A stretch of 64,000 nt of DNA from Ampelomyces quisqualis (Eukaryota; Ascomycota; Dothideomycetes; Pleosporales; Phaeosphaeriaceae), in contig JAGTXZ010000008.1 of NCBI GenBank assembly GCA_018398575.1, positions 2,356,001-2,420,000 on the forward strand, written 5' to 3'. The translations under genes were made by a program, and so were the position numbers. Numbering within the stretch: position 1 is the stretch's first letter; every line of letters starts with the position of its first letter. This document shows, piece by piece, positions 1 to 10,696 of this stretch. The notes beneath the pieces are model-generated. The model was not told the DNA's origin and did no database searches. It was given only the letters and a program-made list of their open reading frames with translations.

Positions 1-1826
1 TTGTCTGAGCGAAAGCCAGAGACCTTGGTGTTGACTTCACCAAACGGACCTCGATCCATGGCATGGAGACCGGCAACTCTTCATCATCAGTCGGAGATCT
101 CATTCCATCACAAGAAGTGTTGCTCATCAATGCAGGCTGACAGGCATGTTAACGACGAACCGACGGGCGCTTCAGACTGCAGCTCCTTTGGACCGACAAA
201 CTATACAGACGAGGGTGGTCTGGCTCTTCCAAATCATCTCGACTTCAAATTCAAGAACAAGCGCCGGCTCACGGTGCATGCGTTGTCTCTCAAGACGCCG
301 GTCCTCCTCGAAGCTACGATCAGCGGACTGCCCGAGAGATGGCTCCAGCGACTCTGCCGCAACAACCAGCATCAATGACACTTGCAGTGTAGGAACAGCA
401 CTTCAGGATTGAGGTGGGAAAGGGGATGCGCGCAAAAGATACAGAGCATGGAAAGCGGACGACGCGGCCTGGCGGGGCATGAACTAGAACGCGAGGCGAT
501 AGGTCTCCAGCAGCAAACAGCGTAGCAATTAAAGACAATCAGGCTTGCCACTGTGACTTAGATTCGTTAGTGAGTGGCTTCAGGCAAAGATAGCTCGCAA
601 CACCAGAAATGCAGCCAAATGTACGCCTGGGGAGTCTGATTCACAAGTACCCGCGTTGATGTCCTATGCTTTTCCACATGACTTGGTAGATGATGTGGCA
701 GCCGCATCACGACTACAGCCTCACATGTATGCGACACTGAATGCTCCAGATACAATCAGTGCTCCTTGCTTTGAGCTGAGATGAATGTTACGTGCTCGGA
801 AGTGTAGGGTGCTGAGACTTCTTAGACCTACGAAGACCACTGCATTGCTCACAACTGTGAGTCCGCCTACTCCAGATGAACGTAAATTCGTCACGTGGGC
901 TGATGGCCGGCGATTATATGATCTTCGGGAGGGATATCTACGAATCTCCTGCAAATCTCGATCCATGCAATGCGCGTCTCCATTTTCCCGCTCCGCTATC
1001 GAGAGCAACACAGTAGATATCGACGCAAATATGCTGGAACAAGAATTCTTTTGCCATAACCAGAGCTGAGAGACTGACGTAGCAAAGACGTGCGTATCAG
1101 ATCGGACCTGTCAGTGCCGTGAGGTTATGCTGACTACAAAACCCCTGCTTTCACACCTCTAGCCGGGCACGCCATAGACCAATCCCGGACGCACCTGATC
1201 CACTGCTTCTCCACACCATAATCGTACTCAACCATTTCCAGTAAAAAAAGGTCTGTGTTCTCGAATGAGATTGCCATTTGACTAACATCGCCCTCAATTC
1301 AGCCAGCGTAAAAACCGCGCATCCTCGACCATGCTTATCCAACTGTCTCAGGTCGGCCACATTACCGGCGGCAGTGCTATCCGTGTCCATTGGATCATAG
1401 GTCTGGCACTCTTCATCGCTCTGATTCTTGCGCCTTGGCGGCCTTGCGCCAACGGCACCATCGATGATGGAGCAACACCATTTCCAGCTTTGCATAGCGG
1501 GGATTCGATCACGGTAGGCGGTCCTGCATTTCAACGAGGAAAATCTCTGACATCGAAAAGTACATCTCTTCTGCGACAGATCTCATAGTGATGGTCTCGA
1601 GCTTCTCAGCGACCGTCAGCGCTACGGTGTACACAGCCGACGCGCCAGTGACCCAGGTGTGTAAAAACAGTACCAAAGGGTTTTGACTCACGCCAACTAA
1701 GAGTAACAGGCAACAGATACACTGCCGCGCACAAATGGTCATGGCAATCCGCTCGAGCTTCTCAGCGTCATATCGTCCACACTGGCTCCCTCTCGTGTGA
1801 CTACTAGCCTGCCATCGTCAACATTC
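1..1826. other. No convincing gene (window edge to first CDS)
   Basis: Normal-composition DNA with only short overlapping frames. The longest open frame runs off the left edge (to 378, +) and has no recognisable domain. A small plus frame at 1331-1588 carries a hydrophobic stretch (WIIGLALFIALILAPW) that could be a signal anchor, but it lacks other support. Exons of a split gene cannot be excluded. Confidence 0.4.
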
Positions 1827-3395
1827 ATGCCTTTGCCAACTCCAATGCCGACTCGGTATCCACAGCAATCACGAGGTAATCCGTGGGCTCATACTGCCGA
1901 CTTCTTTAATCACCCTCGCATTAGAGGAGACGACGTGCCCGTTGCAGTCATCGACCGTCATGTTCCGTCGACGCTCGACGTCTGGATCCCAAGCCGACAT
2001 ATGGTTCTTCCACACCTGCAGCACTATCGCACTAATCATATGGATCTCGACACCCCAAACCAACGAGTAGAAGCTCAGCAGGTTGCACAATCGTATCAAT
2101 GCGAAATTGCACAAGATCATCGGACACAGCAGCTACAGCTACAGTGGACCGAACAAGCGCGCTCCCATAACACTGGCACAGATCAAACTGTCAACTTGCC
2201 TCATTATCAACGCATCCGAGGTGAAGATGTGCCAATTCCATTGATAGAACGCCATGTCCCGCCCACGATCGACTGGGCCACTCACCGAAATGTGGAGTCT
2301 CAACCTTCACAACATGAGATTGCTGATCCAATGGACGGCGATACCGCAAATGAACTATCAGGAGTTGCACCAGTTGAAAAATATCCATGGAATGCTTTAC
2401 AACATGGGTCGCTATGGCAGCCGCGATTGCCTCCACGAGAGCCGCTTTACAGGACTAGTGTCGGTCATCCTTTTGGGAGTGACCTGGAATGGACTGGGAA
2501 TACTTATCACGGACCTAGATCTCGCTACAGTCCTACGCCCATTGACGCTGTCCCAGCCGAAACTACCTCTAGTCCCACGCCTATTGATGTCTTCCCAAAC
2601 GAAATCTGGCTTGTAGTTATCGAACTGGGCCTGGGCACGCGTCTCAGGCTTTCGCCATGGGGTGCAAGAGACCTGTATATTGAGGACGATCGATCGCCCT
2701 TGGACCTCACACTTCTCTGGAGACTGGGCACAGCATCTCATCGGATTCGAAATGATGTGTACCGTCACTTCTTTTCAAATAACGAGTTTGTCCTCCGATG
2801 TACGTCAGCAACTTCGGTGCGTGATGCCTCACTGTGGCTGAACACACTCCCGCCGTTGGCCCTTGGGTTCCTGAGAAACGTTGAGCTGCACCTAGACTTT
2901 GCGCCGGGAAGCCAATCCCGCCGGTTGTCTTTGATGAACTCCATAATCCGAAGTCTAAGTCACAGTCGCTTTCTGACGCGACTTACTCTCCACATTGACA
3001 CAAGTCGCGTGAGCATAGCTGACTTCAATAACTTTCGCTTACTGAGGACTGCGACTTTACGACTTCTGGGCGACTTTCGCAGCATCAGGAATTTGGTCAT
3101 CAAATTCACTGATCCCAGTAATCCCTGGCCAGGCGTGGAACAGTGGTTGACCGACCGCATGACTGCTTCAAGGCCTCCTGGAGTCCGTGGTGGTCAATTT
3201 ATGCCTTCGTCGATGTCAAACCTCCCAGCTGTATCTAATGCAGCAAACTGGACGGACACAGACTACGAGAATTGGGGACTTGCAATAGGTATCGACCGAC
3301 AGCTGTCAACGAACATGACTGATCGGCAACTGTTGCGTCTCATCAAAAACTTCAAAAGCACGGAAAAGGCGAAGACGGTAGCACTGCCACTATGA
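1827..3395 (+). CDS. F-box-like hypothetical protein with an internal motif duplication
   Basis: Single open frame of 522 aa from the ATG at 1827. The frame is open a further 30 bp upstream from a GTG at 1797, but ATG is the normal fungal start. Residues about 31-50 and 129-149 carry two copies of a motif: RIRGDDVPVAVIDRHVPSTL and RIRGEDVPIPLIERHVPPTI. From about residue 255 the sequence DVFPNEIWLVVIELG resembles the start of an F-box. A Leu/Arg-rich region follows (NTLPPLALGFLRNVELHLDF) like the segment after the F-box in fungal ORFs of unknown target. If the reading is right, it would be an SCF ubiquitin-ligase adaptor; that is inference. The N-terminal half is Gln/His/Pro-rich and probably disordered. 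Nothing nearby hints at a substrate. Confidence 0.6.
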   Translation: MPLPTPMPTRYPQQSRGNPWAHTADFFNHPRIRGDDVPVAVIDRHVPSTLDVWIPSRHMVLPHLQHYRTNHMDLDTPNQRVEAQQVAQSYQCEIAQDHRTQQLQLQWTEQARSHNTGTDQTVNLPHYQRIRGEDVPIPLIERHVPPTIDWATHRNVESQPSQHEIADPMDGDTANELSGVAPVEKYPWNALQHGSLWQPRLPPREPLYRTSVGHPFGSDLEWTGNTYHGPRSRYSPTPIDAVPAETTSSPTPIDVFPNEIWLVVIELGLGTRLRLSPWGARDLYIEDDRSPLDLTLLWRLGTASHRIRNDVYRHFFSNNEFVLRCTSATSVRDASLWLNTLPPLALGFLRNVELHLDFAPGSQSRRLSLMNSIIRSLSHSRFLTRLTLHIDTSRVSIADFNNFRLLRTATLRLLGDFRSIRNLVIKFTDPSNPWPGVEQWLTDRMTASRPPGVRGGQFMPSSMSNLPAVSNAANWTDTDYENWGLAIGIDRQLSTNMTDRQLLRLIKNFKSTEKAKTVALPL

Positions 3396-3861
3396 GTAAA
3401 TTTTACTTGAGACCTAATAGAGAGGACATTGGTCGGATGCCGAGAAGGGTGGATGGGAATACCGTATACGTAGTCCCCTCACGCAGAGTTGCTATTTAGA
3501 CATAAGTTCTTCGTGAAATGAACATCTCATTTCCAAAGTGTCACTGCATACTCTGAATAATCAGTGATGCAGTATCTTACTTCACTGATGCTGTGAACTG
3601 AAGCAGCTTCTCTGCACATCGGACCCACTTCTAGTCTTTTACTACTTTGGCAGCGGCCATGTATTGCCCCCATAAGCTCAGGCACATTGAAGATTCAATT
3701 GACCATTTATGATCCTCCAAAAATGCATGTGTACAGTTCTGAAGAGCGAAATAAATGTCTTGCAGCTTTCACTCTTCTCTCGCGCCAAGCGATTTAGCGC
3801 CAAGAGAGGCCGAACCCACATGTAAACTCCGCCTGAGCTTTTCGCACGGCACCAAGATAGC
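3396..3861. other. Intergenic region
   Basis: About 470 bp between two plus-strand genes. It should hold the terminator of the F-box-like gene and the promoter of the acidic-protein gene. I see no clear TATA box, RNA gene or repeat. Confidence 0.4.
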
Positions 3862-4962
3862 ATGAGTACCCAGAGTATTTCCAAAGCCGACAAGATGTAT
3901 ACCGCCCTCTGCGACAAAGACTTTTACTACGCCAGCGTTGATGAAGCTATTGCGGCAGGCTACCCTGACAACATGGACAGCAAACGCGTCCTGGATGATC
4001 ACCGCAATACGCCGCAGCCCCAGGGACTACGTGGACGGCACTTTGAGGCCGAGTGCGATGCCATCGGCGATGATTTCTTTGTCAATTTCGACAGTCACGG
4101 CGCCGCCAATGCATTCGACATCGACAGCGCAGAAGACGCCGACATCCAGAACTTTTTCGCCGACGTCGATGCCTTATTCAACTCGACTGGGCAAGCTCAG
4201 GAGTACTTTGACCAAGAGTTCGAAGACACCGACGTGCCCTGGCATGAATTTCTACAGGAGCACGTTATGCGCGATTGGGACTTCGTCCCCGACGACTATT
4301 TCGGCGGCGCGGCCAACGAATCTCTATCTCCACCGTGTGAGTCACCAGTTTATCTCGGCTTCGACTCCTTCGGCTTGAACGACGATCCCACCGGCGCGGT
4401 CAACGACGCTCCCTTTCCAGCGCCCGACCCGCAATTCGATCAGGACCTCGACCTCTTCCCGACTGAATACGATACGCAAGACCTTGGCTGTAACGATGAG
4501 AGCAAGAAGCACCTTCAGGAGCGCAATCCCGATGTGTTCCCCGGCTTGTGTCCTGATGAGGAGGAGGGCCAGGCCATCATGCATGATGTCCAGGACAACG
4601 AGGACGGCTACCAGGACAACTCCGAGCCTGGAAACGATGAAAAATTCATCGAGGACAACATGGGCGGCAACGACATCCATACATTCGGAGACTCTGATGC
4701 AGTCTGGCTTACTACGTCTGGCAGCGTCTATGGTCATGAATTACAACCTGGTACTCCGGCGAGCGCTACGGCGCATCCAGGCAGCGACGCACACTCCCAC
4801 GACTTCCGAATGACTCCCGAAACTAGCACGCCGATATCCTTCATGGCAGACGCCATGTCGGCGCCTCCAGGCAGCAGCCCTGACGCCTTCGATATGGCAG
4901 CCCTCCCTGATCCACCAGCGAGCGCTACACCAGCAGATCATCCAGGCTACTTCATGAACTAG
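3862..4962 (+). CDS. Acidic low-complexity hypothetical protein
   Basis: Open frame of 366 aa starting MSTQSISKADKMY and ending at a TAG. It is extremely rich in Asp and Glu (for example FEDTDVPWHEFLQ and PDEEEGQ) with almost no basic stretches. The C-terminal 90 residues are Ala/Pro/Ser/Thr-rich and contain two related segments, PASATAHPG and PASATPADHPG. There is no signal peptide and no membrane segment. The opposite frames are broken, and the bias toward Asp codons supports this frame as real. I do not recognise a family. The composition resembles acidic activation regions or disordered chaperone-like tails, but no function can be assigned. Confidence 0.55.
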   Translation: MSTQSISKADKMYTALCDKDFYYASVDEAIAAGYPDNMDSKRVLDDHRNTPQPQGLRGRHFEAECDAIGDDFFVNFDSHGAANAFDIDSAEDADIQNFFADVDALFNSTGQAQEYFDQEFEDTDVPWHEFLQEHVMRDWDFVPDDYFGGAANESLSPPCESPVYLGFDSFGLNDDPTGAVNDAPFPAPDPQFDQDLDLFPTEYDTQDLGCNDESKKHLQERNPDVFPGLCPDEEEGQAIMHDVQDNEDGYQDNSEPGNDEKFIEDNMGGNDIHTFGDSDAVWLTTSGSVYGHELQPGTPASATAHPGSDAHSHDFRMTPETSTPISFMADAMSAPPGSSPDAFDMAALPDPPASATPADHPGYFMN

Positions 4963-7900
4963 GGTGCTATTTTCAAGAGCGGTAGAATTGCAGAACAATA
5001 CGCGCTTCTGATCAACCCAGGTAAACTCTACCTGTCTATTGAGAACGACAGGTCTGAAAAAGGTGGACAGGTCTTTGGCCGGGACGGGCTGGGACGGGAG
5101 GAGTACAGATAAGTTGGAGAGAGACTCGGAGGAGTCAGTCTAATGATATCGGTATGGGTCATGGACTGAGAAAAAAGGGCCTTTAGCTGGTTCTAGCTTG
5201 GTCTTTATGCGCCGGTGTGTAGAGCGTGGCACAGGCGTCTGGAGACACAGGGCGCATCTTCTTTCTCTAGAGCTTGTAGCTACTCTTAGAGTGCTTTACA
5301 GCATACAAATCGACGCCGTGTTCGAGCGTTGTCTTACTCGTGCTCTCAATCGTGATGCGAGCGCTTTCCAGCCTGGTTTGGCGTGTTTGTGCATTGCATG
5401 CCAGGATGTTTGTTGCTCCCACACGAGAAAGAACTAGACTCATCGTAAGGCCGGCAGTGCTGCATTCTTTTGCATGTGCTGAGGTCTATACGTAGTCACT
5501 GTGGGCTAATTACGAGCCGATGAAGCTTCTGGCACGAACGGAGAGCGTTAGTATCTTGCAGGTTTTTCCACAACCTTCCGAAAAGAAGACCTAGGAATGA
5601 TGCATAGCAATACTGAGGTGCTGTATGGCCCTGGCCTGTAGAATCTTCAGTGGCGTGGGGCCGCTTCACGGAGTGCATACTGTATTTTCTGCGACTCTGC
5701 CGCTGCCTCCGCAAACACCACCACGCTCGATCACAGCACTCCGTACAACAACGTGAGCGACGAGAAGCGCACTTGCTGATCACCCGCAGTGCTCCTTAGA
5801 GCTAACCCAAAGGATTTTCGCAAGCTTGAAGTCACGTCTTGCCCGCATAGCCTCCTCCGCACTCCGCCTTCGACATTCAACAGCGATGGTTCTTGAGCGA
5901 CACAACCAGACAGGGGTACCGCTTGCTCCGTGGAGTTACTTCGTTGCCTTCAACGATGACTACTGGCCACACCCAACAGAGGCTAAATGACCGCATCTAC
6001 CCCGTGAGTTGGCAGACGATAACGATGCTGCGGCATGGCTAACCAAAGTTGCAGCCTGCTCCCCCGCGACCAAGCTCTTGCCCTACTCTGCGCGACAGAA
6101 AGACCGCAAGTCTGTCCAGGGTCTGTCATTCACATGGCTACACTACGAAGTCTAGGTCCTACCCGAGCGCCGACGCAGGACGCAGGACGACGAGCCGCGC
6201 ACTTTCGACAAGTGCCGGGAGAAAGAGCTGGAGCGCGACACAGCATTCCTGGCATACACCAGGATGACAAACGGACCGCGTGCACTGGATAACGCTATGC
6301 TCAAGATGCCAGGCCTGGCCAAGCTTGTACAATCCATAAGTGACGCGACCTGGTTCTCAAGAGAAGCAGCGTCTCCGGGCTCCTACGTCCGGCGTCTTCT
6401 CGATACCATGACGAACGACGAAACCAATCGGTCGCCCATATCACCAAACCAGCTGGTGCTGCTCGTGCTGTTGACGGTTCCTGCTCGTCGTATGACAAAA
6501 GCGCAAATTCACGCCAGCGTGGGCAACGTTTCCAGGATCTGGGCTGCACCGGTAAAGAGTCGGGAGCTGGAGGCCAAAATAGATCACGTCCAGACAAGCC
6601 GACTGTTCGAAGTCACAGAGGGAGATATCTCCGTGTGCACACAGGCGACGAGAACAGCCTCTTGACGAACCGCCACAGCAAGGGTCGCCGGCTCGATTCT
6701 CAACAGGCACCACTGTAATGCAGGAAGAGCAGACACCTCAACATCTAGGCACGGACTACCGATAATGCTGCCAGTAACGCAGCGTCTGGTCAACATTCTA
6801 GACGTGATCTAGAACTCGAGAGCGCATCACTGCCGACGCAAATCCGTTGCTTTTCAGACGGACTGCTTCTAATGGGTTTGTCGTACTTGACTCTCGTAGA
6901 TGCAGTTCTCGTTTGGAGGCAGCCCCCAACATGGACTAAGCGCCTTTTTCTGGTGGCCCACATGGTGACGATCCCAAGGTTGAGAAGCAAGATTTCGAGA
7001 AAGAGGCACCGGAGTAGCCCTTCCACCATGCTTGAAGGACGATGACAACATACTTTGTATGCAGTAGTATCATTGACCAATGCCTATTGACCTCCTGTCG
7101 GATTTTCGCCAGGTTGATCATTGTCGGGTCCACCAGCCCGAAACCCTCCGACAATGATGGAAGAACAGGTAGAGCCACATCGCAAGTGACAACGCAAGAG
7201 GCTGCTGAGATTATGGGTGCCAACTCGAACTGCAGGATGCGTACGCGTTCAGCCGAAGAGGTTGTTGTGTGGACTTGGTAGCCCCATCAATTCTCATGCA
7301 GGGCAGCGGCCCGCAGTGTCCTCCGGTCGTGTTGGTCAAGTTTGCGACCCAATCGTCGTTGGACGAGAGAGAGGCGATTGGGGTCAGAATATTGAAGAGC
7401 TGGACTGCGAGGATCATGAGCTTAGACACGCGGAAGTAGTGGCGATGGTGCAGGCCTGGGATGCGATGGCGGAAGCAGCGCAGGTTGCTCAGTCCATCTC
7501 CTCTCAAACATTTCGACCTGTGTGAGCGGTCCCCCCTAGCATCATGGCATGAAAAATCGCTGATTTAGGTCGATCTCAGGTGCGTAGTGGGAAGGGCTGA
7601 GACTGGTTGTTGTTGTGCGACAGCGCGACGTGGAAAAGCCATCGCTGCGGCGACGCGCTCCAATATGCGGCAATATCACCCCGAAAAGACCCACAGCTTG
7701 TCGCCCAGAGTTGTGAACTAATGGCCTGTTAACGAAAACGAGAAAGGCTTGGTCGAGTGCTGATGTGGTTGATGGTGTATTTCGCGGTGAACGGAGAGGA
7801 CTCGAGGGGGAATCTGGTTGGGCCGGCCCCCTAGCAACGCGAAAGCACTCGGGCTGCCCTTGCTCCAACAACCCCTCCACCACGCTGCTATCAACTCAGT

Positions 7901-9098
7901 GAACCCGTCTCATACAACAGAGAAGCGACTCGAAGGTTCATACGTCGCAGCGGGCATGGTCGAGCACAGCGCTTCCACACTGGTACAAGCGACCCCAACT
8001 GCATCTCCGACTCCGTGGTTGGCACAGGGCGATCAGGGGCGTGGTATGAGAAGCTTGCGGAGTCCAAGGGAAATTGACACGAGGGTCGCCCCCCAAACTC
8101 TGACGAGCATGGAGCACACGCGGGCCCAACGTCCACCTCGACATCCGTAGCAACAGCTGGCCGACTCGAAGACGTCAGCATCCTTTCGACCCACAGCCCA
8201 CCGCAGCCCGTCCACTCAGGTCCGTCACAAATTGTCTAATTCTATTCAGAAGCCCAGTCGAGTCTGGATGGGGGCCATCGACACAAGCACATCCGCCAAC
8301 CGACGAAGCCGCCGGAATCACAGCACAATGGCGACAACCTACACGGAAAAAGGGACCACGTAAATTCAATGCGAGGACATACAATGCACTCTAGCCTTAA
8401 TCACCAGAGAAACAGGGAACAAAGAAAGCTGGTACAACGAGAGGAAGAAGACAAAGGAGTCGAGAAGATCGAGCACCAGACGAAGGCCCAACAATGTAGC
8501 AGGAGAGAGAAGTAGGGGACAGGGGCGGGAGAAAAGAGAAGGAAACACTTGAGGAGATGAGGCACAAGAGAACATAGAGACCTGCCTTATCTGAGGATTA
8601 CCTCACCTTCTTCTTTTTTTCATCGCAAAACGAAGACGGATTTCGTCGCACGATTCCACGCGCCAGCCTCGAAATTTGCTACTGGTCTGCATAATCAGGA
8701 ACGGCAACGACGCATCACATGAGAGGTGAACTAAGGAGATGAGAACTAGTGAGGAGGGAATGTTTTACGATGGAACATGGTGTTCTCGCTCAAAAGTGGT
8801 GTCTTTGTCTGGTGGCAGAAGACGTCACTTGAGGCTCCGAGGTCGGCCAAGGAGGCTAGGCGAAATTGGGATGGGATGAGGATTGATCCTGAGCAGCATC
8901 GATTGGAAGGTGTGAAGACGAGGACAGTCAGTTGGTTTGACCTGTGTGTTTTAGATGTGTACATGATTGATTTTATTGTATAAAAAGGGAATATGCCAGT
9001 GTTGGAGAAGCTCAAGTCCACCCATCCCATCAGTGCGTCAACAGTAGCACTTCTTCCCTCAACCATTCCTGCGGCCCCCATTCCAATCCCCCATCAAT
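4963..9098. other. Gene-poor stretch without convincing CDS
   Basis: About 4.1 kb of normal composition with many short overlapping frames. The best single frame is 6264-6665 (+, 133 aa, starting MTNGPRALDNAM). It has no recognisable domain and no clear splice-linked partners, so I do not call it a gene. A purine-rich run occupies about 8,390-8,580. A TATAAAAAGGG-like string near 8,978 (+) is followed only by the 3' end of the minus-strand tyrosinase, so it has no obvious gene to drive. The stretch may contain decayed or multi-exon genes that need transcript data. Confidence 0.35.
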
Positions 9099-10253
9099 CT
9101 AATAACTATATCTATAACATAACACCGAGCTCTGCGTATTCAACACATCCCTCACCCGCACATCCGCCCTAATCCCATTCATACTTATACCGGTATCCAG
9201 ACTCAAATCCCTCCCGGCATTGTCCTTACCTGTAACCGTGTTCGTTCTCCTGCCCCGATCCCCATCCTGCCACCGCCGGAAGTTCCTATCAATGTATGCG
9301 TGGTGCAGCCAGAAGACTGGATCAGACGGCGAAGCATATACATCCTGCATTACTGCGCCGATACCATTGTGACCCCATGCGTGCGCGCCGCCTTCGGTGC
9401 AAGCAGCCATGTCAGCGAATGTAGGGCGGGCGTTGCAAACGTCTGTGAGGGATTGTCTCGTGTTTCCCGTCTTTTCTTCGTCACCGTTACGACTCAGACA
9501 GTGGCGCTGGTTGCGCGTTCCAGGGCCAATGTTACATGCTAAATTGGCGAATTGGCCGTTGGTCACGCAATTCCCACGTGCTAGCAAAGCGCCCATCCAC
9601 TGCGACGAGAAGACGGAGGATTGCTGGAAGCGGCCCGACCACCGCGCCTCGTCCCACCAGGGTAAGGGGCGGGTGAAGCCGCATTCGCGGCGTAGCATGT
9701 CTTCAAAGGTCCAGATGAGGTAGCGGTGCCAGAGGAGGAAGATGGCGTTGCCGTGGACGCGGGGCGTGTTCTGCTGGTGCAGCACGACAATGTCTTCGTA
9801 GCGGTTTTGCGAGCCGGGGAAGCGGCCTGACGGGCGGGCGCGCATGAGACATTTGATGCCGTCGATATACAACTGTTTGTCTCGGTCGGTATATGTATCC
9901 CATTCAATGCGGACACGAGGGTTGGAGCAAGTACTTTGCCGTTTCTCGAAGTGCTCCAGTTCTATTTCAACATCGCGAGGGGTTGGTGGCAGGCGGACGC
10001 CAGGTAGCTGCAACTCGGGCATCAGTCTTTTGATTTGTGTGAGGTTGCCATGGATCGTAGTTACGGAGGCATTGGCGCCGAGCACCGCGTCCAAGAGCGA
10101 TAGAGGTCGGGCAAACTTGGCAGTGTTGTACTCGCTCATGGGGAGAGCTGGGGCAAGCTGGCCAAGCACGCGGGCCACTGATGGCTGTGGGGGTGCGATT
10201 GCTGCGACATGGCTGGTAATGATGAACAGAACGGGAATGGCTTGGAGATGCAT
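9099..10253 (-). CDS. Secreted tyrosinase (type-3 copper phenol oxidase)
   Basis: Single-exon gene of 384 aa. Tyrosinases oxidise monophenols and o-diphenols to quinones, feeding melanin or other pigment chemistry. Residues 1-20 form a signal peptide (MHLQAIPVLFIITSHVAAIA). A Lys-Arg at 104-105, just before QSTCSN, is a likely Kex2 site releasing the catalytic domain from a propeptide. CuA ligands are visible as His159, His167 and His176 (HQQ, RVHGN, LLWHRY). CuB ligands are His291 and His295 (HAWGH) plus a His in DPVFWLHHAYID at 317-318. The hallmark Asp-Arg and RRWQ follow. The length suits the short secreted fungal class rather than the long cytosolic tyrosinases with a C-terminal cap. It is divergent from the neighbouring plus-strand ilv1 with about 440 bp between starts. 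The substrate is unknown. Confidence 0.92.
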   Translation of the reverse strand: MHLQAIPVLFIITSHVAAIAPPQPSVARVLGQLAPALPMSEYNTAKFARPLSLLDAVLGANASVTTIHGNLTQIKRLMPELQLPGVRLPPTPRDVEIELEHFEKRQSTCSNPRVRIEWDTYTDRDKQLYIDGIKCLMRARPSGRFPGSQNRYEDIVVLHQQNTPRVHGNAIFLLWHRYLIWTFEDMLRRECGFTRPLPWWDEARWSGRFQQSSVFSSQWMGALLARGNCVTNGQFANLACNIGPGTRNQRHCLSRNGDEEKTGNTRQSLTDVCNARPTFADMAACTEGGAHAWGHNGIGAVMQDVYASPSDPVFWLHHAYIDRNFRRWQDGDRGRRTNTVTGKDNAGRDLSLDTGISMNGIRADVRVRDVLNTQSSVLCYRYSY

Positions 10254-10696
10254 GATCTGTAATGACAGTGGTACTCGAAGAGAGTGACTTTGCGCAAAAA
10301 GGAATGACGGGTCACGAGAGGCGTTTCGAAGACTTGGTGTTATAGCACAGCATTTCCCCTAGCGGGAATAATTGTGTGTTGATGTGACCCTATGTTGCGG
10401 TTAGAGCACATTGTGGAATGCCAGCGGGAGTGTTCCGTAGAGACACATGATGGAAGTGACATGGTAGTGATTCTGGCATGCGCACTACGCGGCGTGGAAT
10501 GGAATGATGTCGAGCATGACTGGAGACGAGAGTCACGAGCCGATGGAGACGACATGGCGAGCTACCCCGCTAGTGCTCCCGCGCCCCACCCACCCCACCA
10601 CACTAACGTTAGCGGTCGGCCATCCCTGTCGCCGATTTCCGGCCCGTAGCCAAAATTTAGAGCTTCACCATTCTTGACATTCACTGCTGCACCTCA
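10254..10696. promoter_or_regulatory. Shared divergent promoter region (tyrosinase / ilv1)
   Basis: The 443 bp between the two opposed start codons must carry both promoters. The part next to ilv1 contains C-rich tracts (about 10,565-10,602) of the kind often found upstream of fungal housekeeping starts. No specific binding site is claimed. Confidence 0.45.

Noticed and set aside
1..378. Open frame at the left edge
   Set aside because: It starts with TTG at the window boundary, shows no domain, and its composition is not clearly coding.
6035..6665. Possible gene in the 5-9 kb gap
   Set aside because: The frames are short and overlapping, splice sites do not connect them convincingly, and no domain is recognised.
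7042..7525. Overlapping plus frames (79 and 102 codons)
   Set aside because: No domain, no shared splice structure, and matching frames on the other strand.
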